43,346 nucleotides of DNA from Ignavibacteria bacterium. Its GTDB lineage: Bacteria > Bacteroidota > Ignavibacteria > Tepidaquicellales > Tepidaquicellaceae. The stretch is from positions 1-43,346 of the forward strand of contig JAQTLX010000023.1 of assembly GCA_028714695.1 (NCBI GenBank), written 5' to 3'. The notes beneath the pieces were generated by a model. The model did no database searches and was not told the DNA's origin. It worked only from the letters and a program-made list of their open reading frames with translations. Every line of letters starts with the position of its first letter. The stretch's first letter is position 1. The position numbers were made by a program, and so were the translations under genes. Below are positions 18,893 to 28,622 of the stretch, piece by piece.

Positions 18893-21010
18893 ATGAAAAC
18901 AGTGTTATACTATATTTTGTCTTTTTTTATCATTTTATTTTTTGGCTCCTCCAGAATCAATGCCCAATGGACTCAAACTTCAGGACCTCAAGGCGGCACG
19001 CTCTATTCAATTGCAAGCAACGGAGGCTCAACTGTATTCGCTTCCATAGGCTATAACGGAGTTTATAAATCCACTGATAACGGAGCGCACTGGCTCCAGT
19101 CCGGTCTATATGGTAATCCCGTGGGAAATTTTTATTTTTCCTCTAATTCTATTTATGCTACAGACCAGAATTCCGGTATATACCGTTCCAAGGATAACGG
19201 GAGCACATGGATAAAACTTATTCCCGACAATTTCATATGGTCAATGGGAACAAAAGGGAATAATCTTTATGCATCTACATACGATACATTACCGAGAATA
19301 ATTACGTCTGCGGATAACGGTTTAACATGGACATCCATTAACGATCCGTTAACTTTAAGTGCTTTCAACGCTTTTACAAGCAACAGCAATTATGTTTTTG
19401 CAGCCGGCTATGACAAAGTGATTCGTTCGTCTGATAACGGTTCGCACTGGATTAATATCCCGAACGGATTGCCGTCAGGAACGAGTTATAACTGTATCGC
19501 GGCATATAATTCCAATATATTCATTGGCGCAGGAGGAAGTGCCGGAATATACCGTTCAACAAACAATGGACTTAACTGGATATTCTCGGGTCTCAATAAT
19601 CTTAACATAGCAAGTTTTGCTTTTTGCGGAAACGTGCTCCTCGCTTTGACGACTGATTTTGACGGTTCAAAAAAATCTGGAATTTATAGAAGCACTGACT
19701 TTGGTTTGACCTGGATACTTTCAAATAACGATATTGTATCTACAAACATCAATACAATAGGTGCGAATAATAATTTTGTCTTTGCAGGCATGGGAGAGAT
19801 GGGACTTTCCCGTTCTTCATCAAAAGGAAAAGACTGGGTTTGGATGAGAAATACAGGATTTAAAACAATTACTTTGAACAACATTGTGAATCTTGATAAC
19901 GATATTTACACCTGCAACTCAGGCGCAGGCATATATTATTCAGCAAACAACGGAACAACATGGACCGATTATAACATAGGTCTTAAGAATTTAAATGTAA
20001 ATTGTCTGGCAGTTCAGAAAAGCAAGTATATCGTTTATGCAGGAACAGATTCAGGCGTATTCAAAACATCACCAACATATTCAATGTGGACACCGTCGAA
20101 TAACGGTCTCACAAGTTTGAGAATTATGTCAATTGCCGTTGACGGAAATTATTTATTTGCAGGTACTTATTTTGATGGAATATTCAAATCAACTAACGGC
20201 GGACAATCCTGGGATACAACTTCATTTCAGTTCGGCAGATTCAACCAATCGGCAGTCGGAATGAATGTTATTTACTTCGTCCAGTCAAGCACGCATTCAA
20301 GACCATGGCGGTCATTATTTGCTTCTTATGACAAAGGAATTACATGGACTGAAGTTTTCTCGTCTTTCCAGTACGCATTAATTAATTCCGTTGCCGCAAC
20401 AGGGAACCTTGTTTTTCTTGGAAATGAGGACGGCGTTTATCGTTCAACAGATAAAGGCGCTACATGGAAGAAATCAAATTTGTATATGAAGGATTCGGCA
20501 GTCACATCTATATATTATTATAATAATCTGGTAGTTGCGGGTACTTCATCAGGCAATATTTACAAATCCAGTGATAATGGGAATACATGGAATAGTTTCA
20601 ATACAGGATTAACAAATAATGTTCCGGTTAACTGTCTTGGCAGCAACGGTAAATATGTATTTGCCGGCTCGATACATAATAGTATATGGAGAAACAACAG
20701 CATTACCGATTCGCCCGATATGGTTTCGGAAGAGAATATTAATCCCGAAAAATACACTCTGCTTCAGAATTATCCGAATCCGTTTAATCCTGTAACAAGA
20801 ATCAGATACAGCCTCGCTTTCGAAGGGAATGTTCTAGTCAAAGTTTATGATATCAGCGGAAAAGAAATCACAAGACTCGTAAACGAAAAACAGTCTGCTG
20901 GATATCATGAGATTACATTCGATGCGGCTGCGCTCTCAAGTGGTGTTTATTTCTATGAAATCAATTCAGGAAGTTTTAAAGATATTAAGAAAATGATTCT
21001 GATAAAATAA
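18893..21010 (+). CDS. Large secreted BNR-repeat propeller protein with T9SS type A sorting domain
   Basis: A 705-residue protein with a signal peptide (residues 1-24, ending INAQ). It has at least ten Asp-box repeats (YKSTDNGAHWLQ, YRSKDNGSTWIK, YRSTNNGLNWIF, FKSTNGGQSWDT, YRSTDKGATWKK, YKSSDNGNTWNS) and a C-terminal sorting domain from about residue 626 (NYPNPFNPVT), ending SSGVYFYEINSGSFKDIKKM. It is likely exported by type IX secretion. Architecture resembles the divergent neighbour at 17145, so the two may be old duplicates. The ATG sits 6 nt after a gggta stretch. Specific function is unknown. Confidence 0.9.
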   Translation: MKTVLYYILSFFIILFFGSSRINAQWTQTSGPQGGTLYSIASNGGSTVFASIGYNGVYKSTDNGAHWLQSGLYGNPVGNFYFSSNSIYATDQNSGIYRSKDNGSTWIKLIPDNFIWSMGTKGNNLYASTYDTLPRIITSADNGLTWTSINDPLTLSAFNAFTSNSNYVFAAGYDKVIRSSDNGSHWINIPNGLPSGTSYNCIAAYNSNIFIGAGGSAGIYRSTNNGLNWIFSGLNNLNIASFAFCGNVLLALTTDFDGSKKSGIYRSTDFGLTWILSNNDIVSTNINTIGANNNFVFAGMGEMGLSRSSSKGKDWVWMRNTGFKTITLNNIVNLDNDIYTCNSGAGIYYSANNGTTWTDYNIGLKNLNVNCLAVQKSKYIVYAGTDSGVFKTSPTYSMWTPSNNGLTSLRIMSIAVDGNYLFAGTYFDGIFKSTNGGQSWDTTSFQFGRFNQSAVGMNVIYFVQSSTHSRPWRSLFASYDKGITWTEVFSSFQYALINSVAATGNLVFLGNEDGVYRSTDKGATWKKSNLYMKDSAVTSIYYYNNLVVAGTSSGNIYKSSDNGNTWNSFNTGLTNNVPVNCLGSNGKYVFAGSIHNSIWRNNSITDSPDMVSEENINPEKYTLLQNYPNPFNPVTRIRYSLAFEGNVLVKVYDISGKEITRLVNEKQSAGYHEITFDAAALSSGVYFYEINSGSFKDIKKMILIK

Positions 21011-21050
21011 GTACTTCTTACTTATATATAAGTAATTACCGTTGTAAATA

Positions 21051-21082
21051 AAAGCCCTGTGAAACATTCAGGGCTTTTTGTT
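21051..21082 (+). terminator. Terminator of the 18893-21010 gene
   Basis: AAAGCCCTG-TGAAACATT-CAGGGCTTT followed by TTGTTT, 40 nt after the stop. The stem closely resembles the terminator of the divergent neighbour. Confidence 0.85.
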
Positions 21083-21249
21083 TAGAATGCGAAATAATAA
21101 ATTCTACAAATTCTACGCTCCTATTCAGTATATTTTCCCATAATTTACGCCATTTTTTTATCTTGCAATTCAAAAAGCAATTATTGATACTAACCTTACC
21201 TGCTGGGAACATATTGAGAAGATAATTTTAAAATTCAAAATTTAATATT

Positions 21250-23418
21250 ATGACTCAACATTTTCTTATTAACCGGGATTTTCATTCAGCGTCATTTAAA
21301 GACTTGCTGGATGCCAGAGATACTTACCATATTCATCTATCACACCTTGATAATGTTATTGCTACTGCCATTGGTAAATATCGAATCAGAACTAAAGAAC
21401 TGGATAAAGACGACAACCTCATTACAGATGAAGCATTAACAAAAAGTATCAAATCAGAACCAAAAACTCTGGAAAACTCTAAAATCACAAAGTGGTCCTG
21501 GCCATGCGTGCTTGTTTTCGTAAATGATTGGAAATCTCAGGATGAATTTTGCGACAACCCCGACCAGATTGTTCCAAAACTATTATATCTGCCGGACGGA
21601 CGAGTTGTTCCAACCTGTGTGTTGCTTATTGAAGACAAGGAAATATCACCCCCTCAACTTAACAATTTCTGCTTTCCGTCCGAACTTATTGGCGGCGGTT
21701 ATCCTGTCATAACTGAAGTTCAGGGAGACACGCACATTGGTTCCGTAGGTTGTCTTGTCACAGACGGTGACCTCATTTATGCTTTGACAAATAAGCATGT
21801 TACGGGAGAGAAAGACAGGATTGTTTATTCATATTTCAAAGGACAGAAATGTAAAATCGGTACTTCTTCCGACAAAATAATAGGGAAAAAGAATTTCAGT
21901 GAAATTTACCCCGATTGGCCGGGAACAAGAACTTTGTGTAATCTTGATGTGGGGCTGATAAAAGTTGATGATGTCTCACAATGGACTGCTCAGGTTTTTG
22001 GAATTGGAGAAATAGATAAACCCATTAACCTTAAGAACGATACGATATCGCTCGAATTAATCGGCTGCCCCGTAAAGGCTTTCGGAGCAGCAGCAGGTTC
22101 TCTTAAGGGCGAAATTCAGGCGCTCTTTTATAGATATAAATCCATGGGCGGTTATGAATATGTCGCGGATTTGCTTATCGGGCAGCGTAACAAAAGCAAA
22201 AAGGCTTTGAACACAACACATGGGGATTCCGGAACATTGTGGTTCTGGGATTCGGCATCGGGCAAGAAGAAGGACATCAAATACAGACCAATCGCAATTC
22301 AATGGGGCGGTCACAGAGTTATTTCCGGAGATTCGGAAAAGCAATTTCAATTTGCTCTTGCCGCTTGCATAAGTAACGTATGTGCGCAACTTGATGTGGA
22401 AATAGTAAGGGGCATTAATATCGGCTTCAATGAATACTGGGGGAAAACAGGGCATTATAAAATTGCAGCGAAAGCCTGTGAATTAATGTCCGATGACAAA
22501 CTGAGCAAATTAATGACTATGAATATGGAGCGTGTAGGGTTCTCAGATGAATCAATAGAAAACGGCGACCTCAAGAAGATTGACAATAATGAATTCGTTC
22601 CGCTAGCGGACGTCCCCGATTTAGTATGGCGTAACACGCGTAAAAAAGATTCTTCAAATCATTTTGCAGATATGGATCAGGAAGGGAAAGGCGATTACAA
22701 CGGTAAAACACTTCTTGAACTCTGCCAAAATAAAACAAACCTGAGTTCCGAAATATGGAACAAGTTTTATGAAAGTCTGGAAATAGAAAGCAAAGACAGA
22801 GGCGCATTGCCGTTCAGAGTGTGGCAGATTTATGACGAAATGGTATCAGCCGTAAAAAATAGTGAAGTTGATAAATACGTTTGCGCCGCCGGAATATTAT
22901 CTCATTATGTGGCTGATGCATGCGAACCGCTTCATGTATCTTTTCTTCATCACGGAAGAGAAGGATATGACGAAAAAAAGGTGCACAGTTTTTATGAATC
23001 CAATATCCTTGACAGAAAATGCACGGACATCATTGCCGGGGTTAATGAATTATTACAAGACTATAAGGTGGATAATAAAATCAACGGAGGGAAAGAATCG
23101 GCAATGCTGACGATTGATTTGATGAGGAATACGTTCAAAACTTTGCCGCCGATGGAAATTATAGATGCCTTCAACGAAAAAGAAGGACGGGCAAGAACGG
23201 ATTACATGTGGAAAAAGTTGGGAGATAAAACGAACATAGTTCTGTCGGAAGGATGTAAAATTCTCGCGGTTATCTGGCAAAGCGCATGGGAAGAAGGAAA
23301 CGGCGATTTAATATCCGAAAGCAAACTTACGGAAATTCCAAAAGACAGACTCAAAGAATTATATATGGACAGAGATTTTCTCGAAGCCAAAAGACTGAAC
23401 GAGATGGAACTGAGTTAA
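21250..23418 (+). CDS. Trypsin-like protease fused to an S1/P1-type zinc nuclease/phospholipase C-like domain
   Basis: A 722-residue two-enzyme fusion with no signal peptide. Residues about 140-380 carry a trypsin-like triad: H183 in ALTNKHV, D233 in NLDVGLIKVD and S327 in THGDSGTLW. Residues about 395-700 match the S1/P1 nuclease/zinc phospholipase C fold in its metal-ligand pattern: W397 and H402 (EYWGKTGHYKIA), D454 (ADVPDL), H471 and D474 (NHFADMD), H552, D556 and H562 (SHYVADACEPLHVS), H579 and E583 (HSFYE). Both active sites look intact. The protease might activate the zinc domain or cleave a partner. It converges, 16 nt apart, with a five-gene operon that may belong to the same system. 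The absence of an export signal contrasts with most P1-type enzymes. Confidence 0.75.
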   Translation: MTQHFLINRDFHSASFKDLLDARDTYHIHLSHLDNVIATAIGKYRIRTKELDKDDNLITDEALTKSIKSEPKTLENSKITKWSWPCVLVFVNDWKSQDEFCDNPDQIVPKLLYLPDGRVVPTCVLLIEDKEISPPQLNNFCFPSELIGGGYPVITEVQGDTHIGSVGCLVTDGDLIYALTNKHVTGEKDRIVYSYFKGQKCKIGTSSDKIIGKKNFSEIYPDWPGTRTLCNLDVGLIKVDDVSQWTAQVFGIGEIDKPINLKNDTISLELIGCPVKAFGAAAGSLKGEIQALFYRYKSMGGYEYVADLLIGQRNKSKKALNTTHGDSGTLWFWDSASGKKKDIKYRPIAIQWGGHRVISGDSEKQFQFALAACISNVCAQLDVEIVRGINIGFNEYWGKTGHYKIAAKACELMSDDKLSKLMTMNMERVGFSDESIENGDLKKIDNNEFVPLADVPDLVWRNTRKKDSSNHFADMDQEGKGDYNGKTLLELCQNKTNLSSEIWNKFYESLEIESKDRGALPFRVWQIYDEMVSAVKNSEVDKYVCAAGILSHYVADACEPLHVSFLHHGREGYDEKKVHSFYESNILDRKCTDIIAGVNELLQDYKVDNKINGGKESAMLTIDLMRNTFKTLPPMEIIDAFNEKEGRARTDYMWKKLGDKTNIVLSEGCKILAVIWQSAWEEGNGDLISESKLTEIPKDRLKELYMDRDFLEAKRLNEMELS

Positions 23419-23434
23419 TAGTTATTTTTGTCCA

Positions 23435-24682
23435 TTACTTAATTTTCAATTCCGACGGGTTTGACGGACATGTTTTCTTCTGTCCAGTTACGGATAACGT
23501 AACAGTAACGCCATTAGCCAATTTTTTATTATTAATAGTTCTGGTTATAGATTGAGTACGGGGAAATTCTTCTTTCGTATCGCTGAATTTCCATGTGTAA
23601 TCATCATAACCTCCCGTAACAGCAATGAACTTAAATTTCGTCTGATTTTTTGTACTGTCCGGTTCTCTTTGGTACTGAAATGAAGGATCCAGAAATACGA
23701 CAGTGTATGCCGATTTTTGCCGGTTGATTGTATAATAAAATGTCAGTCTCTTTGTTTTAGAATTAATCGTACCGGGAGTAAAATAATACTTATTATTTGC
23801 AGATTCCACATTACCTCCGTCGCTGCGTGTTATCTTTCCTCCCGGAGGATTCAATACGAATTCGTACGATTGCTTATCGCCATAACAAAAGTATTGCTCA
23901 TTGTTTTTTAATCTGAACGTTATTGAAACATTGACGGTATCATTTCGATTCACCGGTTCCACGGGAAGAATTTTTATATTGAGTATATGCTCTGCTTTTC
24001 TGCTGTCCTTTGTCAGAATCAGTTTTATTTTAATTTCCTTTTTTACGTTATCTTTGAAAACAAAAGATACGTCGGGTAATTTATTGTCAACCGTTAAAGA
24101 ATCGTTTATATACCATTTATAATTATCCGCGTCGCGCGTCATTGCTCTGAATTTGTATTTCCAGTTTTTCTTTTCATGCACGGCATTATAACCGAACGAT
24201 GCGTCAGGCTGTTCATCTTTTTTACCGAAACCAATATTTAATGTATCGGCGTCAGTAACATCATTTTTAGTTATTTTCAGTACAACAAGATAATCTCTTT
24301 GTTTTAATAAATTAAAACTATGTATCTGAATCGGTTTGTTATCTCCCGGACTTCCTTTATCGCCGAACGACCAGGCATAAGTATAGGCATCTTGCGTCAC
24401 TGCCGTAAACCTTACTACTGCGGTTTTACCGTCATTAGAAAGAATTGAATCTTTAAAGGATGCATCTATTTGTTCTTCTTTGATACTGTCATTTGGATTC
24501 GATGGTCCGGCAACTGAAATTAAATCATTAATATGTTTTTCAAGCGAATCGACACGGTTTTTAAATGCGAGTACATTTTCTTCGGTCTCATTAAATCTCG
24601 ATTTTAAATCAAGAAATAAAATCAAACCTATTGCCCCTATAAATGAATAAGTTAACACTTTGCTTATGAGTGCATTCTTCAT
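23435..24682 (-). CDS. Membrane-anchored coiled-coil protein with PKD-like domains
   Basis: A 415-residue protein. An N-terminal transmembrane anchor (about residues 10-26, LTYSFIGAIGLILFLDL) is followed by a short coiled coil (ENVLAFKNRVDSLEKHINDL). Three or four beta-sandwich PKD/Ig-like repeats then show the WSFGD, YKWYINDS and YTWKFSDT type of motif. The bulk should be on the outer side of the inner membrane. It is the last gene of a five-gene operon, 33 nt after the small membrane protein, and a structural or partner-binding role is inferred. No catalytic motif was seen. Confidence 0.65.
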   Translation of the reverse strand: MKNALISKVLTYSFIGAIGLILFLDLKSRFNETEENVLAFKNRVDSLEKHINDLISVAGPSNPNDSIKEEQIDASFKDSILSNDGKTAVVRFTAVTQDAYTYAWSFGDKGSPGDNKPIQIHSFNLLKQRDYLVVLKITKNDVTDADTLNIGFGKKDEQPDASFGYNAVHEKKNWKYKFRAMTRDADNYKWYINDSLTVDNKLPDVSFVFKDNVKKEIKIKLILTKDSRKAEHILNIKILPVEPVNRNDTVNVSITFRLKNNEQYFCYGDKQSYEFVLNPPGGKITRSDGGNVESANNKYYFTPGTINSKTKRLTFYYTINRQKSAYTVVFLDPSFQYQREPDSTKNQTKFKFIAVTGGYDDYTWKFSDTKEEFPRTQSITRTINNKKLANGVTVTLSVTGQKKTCPSNPSELKIK

Positions 24683-24715
24683 AACCTCTGTATCTAAGTT
24701 TAGAATTATATTTTA

Positions 24716-25003
24716 TTACTTTTTGCTTTTAAGCGTTGAAATATCGTTTTTTATTACGGCAATATCAGTCTGGATTCCCGGCATTGCCTTTTCGATTATT
24801 TCAAGTTTTATTTTTGATTCGCCAAGAGTATCGTTTGCTTTGTCAATACTTCCTTTTAACGAGAAATATGCCGCGATGATGCTGCTGATAAATATTATTG
24901 CGGTTACAATCTCATTAGTAGTGAAACTGAATTTGGATGAAGCGCCTGTTGAAGGAGGCAGCGGCGCTTGTACCGGCGCTTCCTGTTTTACTTCTTTTGC
25001 CAT
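24716..25003 (-). CDS. Small membrane protein with proline-rich N-terminus and coiled coil
   Basis: A 95-residue protein: a Pro/Ala-rich N-terminus (QEAPVQAPLPPSTGASS), one transmembrane helix at about residues 30-48 (EIVTAIIFISSIIAAYFSL) and a C-terminal coiled coil (ESKIKLEIIEKAMPGIQTDI and onward). This shape suits an assembly or anchoring subunit. It lies between the large MfnB-like protein (45-nt gap) and the PKD-like protein (33-nt gap). Function is unknown. Confidence 0.65.
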   Translation of the reverse strand: MAKEVKQEAPVQAPLPPSTGASSKFSFTTNEIVTAIIFISSIIAAYFSLKGSIDKANDTLGESKIKLEIIEKAMPGIQTDIAVIKNDISTLKSKK

Positions 25004-25048
25004 GAGTTATAGATTTAATATTGAATAATTTTATCTTGAATTATATCT

Positions 25049-27463
25049 TTAGTCAAAATGCAATTTATGCGGCTCAGAGACCCATTCCTTTTTAAATAAA
25101 TCATACATACCGTTTGCAATTTCTTCAGTGTACTTTTCCCTGTAATCGTTGTAATCCTTATTTAATTTTTTCAGTTTATTAGTTTCTCCCTGACTTGCTT
25201 TACCGATAATATCGCATTGATTATTTATCAGAAAATCTAAATTTTTTCTTTGAATTTTATATTTATCCGCTAATTTCGAAATTTCATTAAAATATTCATT
25301 CCTCAGAGCAAGATACCGTATTCTCATTTTCTTTAATGCCGCCGCTTCCTTTCTGCCTTTTCGTCTGAGTTCTCCCTCGACGTGACCCGCGTCACGGGCA
25401 AGTTTGTTTTCACGACTTAAAGTGAATTTTATATCAGAATCGATTTGCACCAGCGCTGCAAGTTTTTTTTCATCCTTATTTCTTGAATTTGTTTCGTAAG
25501 CATCCCCGGGGTCAAGACGTATTCCTCCAAAACTTCTTTCCGCTCCGCCGAGGCATATCAATCCAGGTCTGTATTTGTGGGGCTCCAGCGAAGCCTGATA
25601 AACCTGCTCCTCCGTATAAGAGCCCGCAACCCATAATTCACATCTTGCTTTGTTGGATTTTGCAATCAATGATTTCAATTGTGCAAATGTCAGATGTCCG
25701 CCTTTTGTGTCCTGCGGATTAATCCCCTTTTCGCTTACAAACCTTTTATCGTTTTTTCCTTTTCGCATAGTATCCAGAAGGAGAATATCGTGCTGTGTTC
25801 TTCGCATCAAATCAATAAATAATTCAGACGACTCAAAACCGTTCTTTATTACTTTGTCTTTAGTCACGACAGGTTCATCTATCAGGCCGATAAATACAAG
25901 TAACTGATGCTTTTCCCGCTTGAGACTCGACTGCAAACCGGTTTTGACCTGTTTAATGAAATCGAACATTTGTTCGTATGTCAATCCGAATAAGCCAACT
26001 TTCACGCAGCCCTGCCCGGATTCAATTGCGCCTGCAGACGCTTCTATCGCTTTATTAGAAGTGGCTATCATGTCGACCGATTTTCCGTCAGTCAATTTCA
26101 CTCTTCGGGATTTTGCGTAATCCAGAATATTATTTGTTGAATCTCCATCCTCGAAATACTGCGATACACCTGCTGAATGCAAAGTGAAATCTGCAATCAG
26201 TAATAGTTCTTTAAGACCGCTTTCTTTGATTGCGTTAATGTACTTCTTAACCGTGTTAACTCTCTCCTCGATTTTGTTAAGACGCAGAACGGGTTGAATT
26301 ATATGAACTGAAGGATTTCTCTTAAGTTTCTTTCCATTTAGTACAATACCGCCGTCGATTAGCGCGTATAAATTTTTAAAGAATTCTTTTGCAGTCTCAG
26401 GATTCACATCATCGGAGAATTCAATACGTGCATTCCTTTTATGGTCGCGATTGATATTGCTCATACTCTTCAGTTTAAAGAAATCGGTCAATAATAATTT
26501 CGCTGCTTCTTTTGACTGAGATATCGGAGATTTTTCTTTATTTATTGTAAACGCGGGTTTCCAGTTTTCTTCCGCGTAAATTATCTGCACCTGCTCGCTG
26601 ACATTTGTAGAATGGTCGACAATCAATGCGCCGTAATAGAAAGAATTTAACAGCATCTTAAATGTACCCGGAGTAGTTGCCTGCCCAAGTCTCATTAATT
26701 CAAGGTCCAGCATCATTCGGAGAAAATTCGGCAATCTCAACGGATGAATGTTGTAATTTTCTCTTATAAGGCGCGCGATTACTTTCGCACGCGGAGAACC
26801 AAGAACTGCCTCAATAACATTATCAAATCCTCCTGTATTTATTTTCCCTTCCGCTTTCAAAGATTTAAGTTCCTGATTATCCCAATCGGGGAATGCCCCG
26901 CTTGATAATATCTCAATACCCAATGTCGAAGGCAGAGGCGGTTTATCGGAATTGAATTTTTTAAATGCATGAATCGGCGGAGCGGGAGCCCTGCCTAATA
27001 ACTGTATCGCTTTTGCTCCCGTTTTGATAATCAAACCCAGAGTATCCGTCTCGATAACCTTCTTGCCTTCCGAAAGCAGAATTGCAAAATATTTCCTCCG
27101 CAGCAATTCCTGCCCTTGCAGAACCATATCTTCAAGTGTTTTGTCCCTGTACATTATTGTCCTGTTCAAAAAATCATTTTCAAGGACTCGCAGATTATTC
27201 TTAAATCGTTTAATGTCTTCAGGAATTGTACCGACGGAAAAATATTTATCATTTTCTTTTATTGAAGATTTGAAATCTCTCCATTCCTTATTGAGGATAT
27301 TTTCGTTATCGGATTTGAGCGAATCCATTGCATTTCCTAATTCATCCAGATTGCTCATAATAAAAAACTCTTTTAACGAACCCGGATGATACAGAGTCCG
27401 GACTTTTATTTTATCCAGAATGTCTATATCGAATATGTTTATATCTTGTAATCCTTTTGGCAT
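25049..27463 (-). CDS. Large protein with a MfnB-like (furan phosphate synthase) domain
   Basis: An 804-residue protein. Residues about 460-680 align by eye with MfnB ((5-formylfuran-3-yl)methyl phosphate synthase, the DUF556 TIM barrel of methanofuran synthesis): VKVGLFG (K489), LLLDTMRKGK (D564 and K568, the D-T-x-x-K active-site spacing), ELWVAGSYTEEQV and GLICLGGAERSFGGIR. The first MfnB lysine region is unclear. The N-terminal 450 residues are not recognised (segment GFDNVIEAVLGSPRAKVIAR stands out), and residues about 680-790 are a charged coiled coil. The usual MfnB is about 235 residues, so this is a greatly extended version. Its start overlaps the upstream gene by 25 nt, implying translational coupling. 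Product and role are unknown. Confidence 0.6.
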   Translation of the reverse strand: MPKGLQDINIFDIDILDKIKVRTLYHPGSLKEFFIMSNLDELGNAMDSLKSDNENILNKEWRDFKSSIKENDKYFSVGTIPEDIKRFKNNLRVLENDFLNRTIMYRDKTLEDMVLQGQELLRRKYFAILLSEGKKVIETDTLGLIIKTGAKAIQLLGRAPAPPIHAFKKFNSDKPPLPSTLGIEILSSGAFPDWDNQELKSLKAEGKINTGGFDNVIEAVLGSPRAKVIARLIRENYNIHPLRLPNFLRMMLDLELMRLGQATTPGTFKMLLNSFYYGALIVDHSTNVSEQVQIIYAEENWKPAFTINKEKSPISQSKEAAKLLLTDFFKLKSMSNINRDHKRNARIEFSDDVNPETAKEFFKNLYALIDGGIVLNGKKLKRNPSVHIIQPVLRLNKIEERVNTVKKYINAIKESGLKELLLIADFTLHSAGVSQYFEDGDSTNNILDYAKSRRVKLTDGKSVDMIATSNKAIEASAGAIESGQGCVKVGLFGLTYEQMFDFIKQVKTGLQSSLKREKHQLLVFIGLIDEPVVTKDKVIKNGFESSELFIDLMRRTQHDILLLDTMRKGKNDKRFVSEKGINPQDTKGGHLTFAQLKSLIAKSNKARCELWVAGSYTEEQVYQASLEPHKYRPGLICLGGAERSFGGIRLDPGDAYETNSRNKDEKKLAALVQIDSDIKFTLSRENKLARDAGHVEGELRRKGRKEAAALKKMRIRYLALRNEYFNEISKLADKYKIQRKNLDFLINNQCDIIGKASQGETNKLKKLNKDYNDYREKYTEEIANGMYDLFKKEWVSEPHKLHFD

Positions 27464-28611
27464 TTTGAAAATTCGTTAGTTATTTTATTAAATCGTGGTT
27501 TTAATGAAGGTTTTCTTTTCTCTTCAATAAATTCGAAAAATTTATCTCCGCTCTTAAAAATATGTTCAGCCGGCACATAATTGTCTTTAGTAAAAGGGCT
27601 TTCCCCGCCGGATGGAAGTACCAGATATCTTTCTTTCTGATATGCCCTGGCATGACCAAGTTCATCCATCATGCCGGTACTAAGCGGCGGCATTTGTTTA
27701 TAGGGGTGAAATGCCGCGACAATATCGACTTTTTGAACATCCCATCTTAAATCACGGCAAACCGTGTATGCAAACACAACCGATTCATATTTTTTGTCTA
27801 TATTAGTTCCTATTTCTATCGAAGCAGGGTCAATAACCACGCCGTACTCCCTCAGTTTCCAAATGAGAGAATTGATTTCCATTCGGACTTCTTCGGTAGC
27901 GACAGTCATGGAATATGAAGAATAAAAAGAAAGCAGGTCAGGCTGTGAAGCAATCTTAGTCATGTTCTCGACATCAAGAGCGTATTCGGAGCGGTTGTCT
28001 TTCATCGGACACGACAAACCAAGCACAATATGTTTTACCTTTTTTCCGCCCAGCGTATTGCACCACTCAGCCCAGTCTTCACTAACCGATACTTCACTCC
28101 CCAGCCATTGCAATATTTTTTCGATTGTTAAAGAATCCTGATGAGCGATTAATCTGAGATTTTCTTTATTAATCCCCTTCTCAAGGCGTTCCATTATTTT
28201 CCATTCCGCATCGATTAAAGTCACAATTCTGTCGGGCTTAATAATTTCGGCAATTATCTTATGGTCCTTTAGTATGTAGTTTACACCCCGCCATTCGATA
28301 CTGGCGGGAATTCTGATTAACACATTAACATCCTGAGGCAAGGCGGAAATTTTTCTTTCAATCGAGTAATATGCTTTCTCTCTTTCGCTCTTGAACATAT
28401 ACTCATAACCGTCAAGCAGGCTACCGATGAATTCAATTTCATCCAAATCGGTTTTAATATCTCTGTTTGCAAGTTCAATAATTTCATCAAAGATGTTGAA
28501 TGCGGTAATTTTTATTCCGAGTTTTGATGCAAACGCGATAGTCATGTCGAGAAAATTTGTAGAATTCAGCCCGACAATCGGACCTGTGACAAGAGTAACA
28601 ACTCTTCCCAT
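27439..28611 (-). CDS. AdkA-like domain (degenerate P-loop) fused to a nucleoside deoxyribosyltransferase-like domain
   Basis: A 390-residue protein. Residues 1-190 resemble archaeal-type adenylate kinase (AdkA) in layout, but the P-loop reads TGPIVGLNST (about 9-18) without the usual GK-S/T, so ATP hydrolysis is doubtful. Residues about 195-370 resemble the nucleoside 2-deoxyribosyltransferase superfamily: a HIVLGLSCP opening, a VVIDPASIEIG turn and the signature STGMMDELGHARAYQKERYL, with E317 in the nucleophile position. Such domains cleave or exchange N-glycosidic bonds in nucleotides. It lies 11 nt after the 295-residue gene and overlaps the next gene by 25 nt. Assignment rests on motif reading only. 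Confidence 0.55.
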   Translation of the reverse strand: MGRVVTLVTGPIVGLNSTNFLDMTIAFASKLGIKITAFNIFDEIIELANRDIKTDLDEIEFIGSLLDGYEYMFKSEREKAYYSIERKISALPQDVNVLIRIPASIEWRGVNYILKDHKIIAEIIKPDRIVTLIDAEWKIMERLEKGINKENLRLIAHQDSLTIEKILQWLGSEVSVSEDWAEWCNTLGGKKVKHIVLGLSCPMKDNRSEYALDVENMTKIASQPDLLSFYSSYSMTVATEEVRMEINSLIWKLREYGVVIDPASIEIGTNIDKKYESVVFAYTVCRDLRWDVQKVDIVAAFHPYKQMPPLSTGMMDELGHARAYQKERYLVLPSGGESPFTKDNYVPAEHIFKSGDKFFEFIEEKRKPSLKPRFNKITNEFSKCQKDYKI

Positions 28612-28622
28612 AATTTTTGGTT

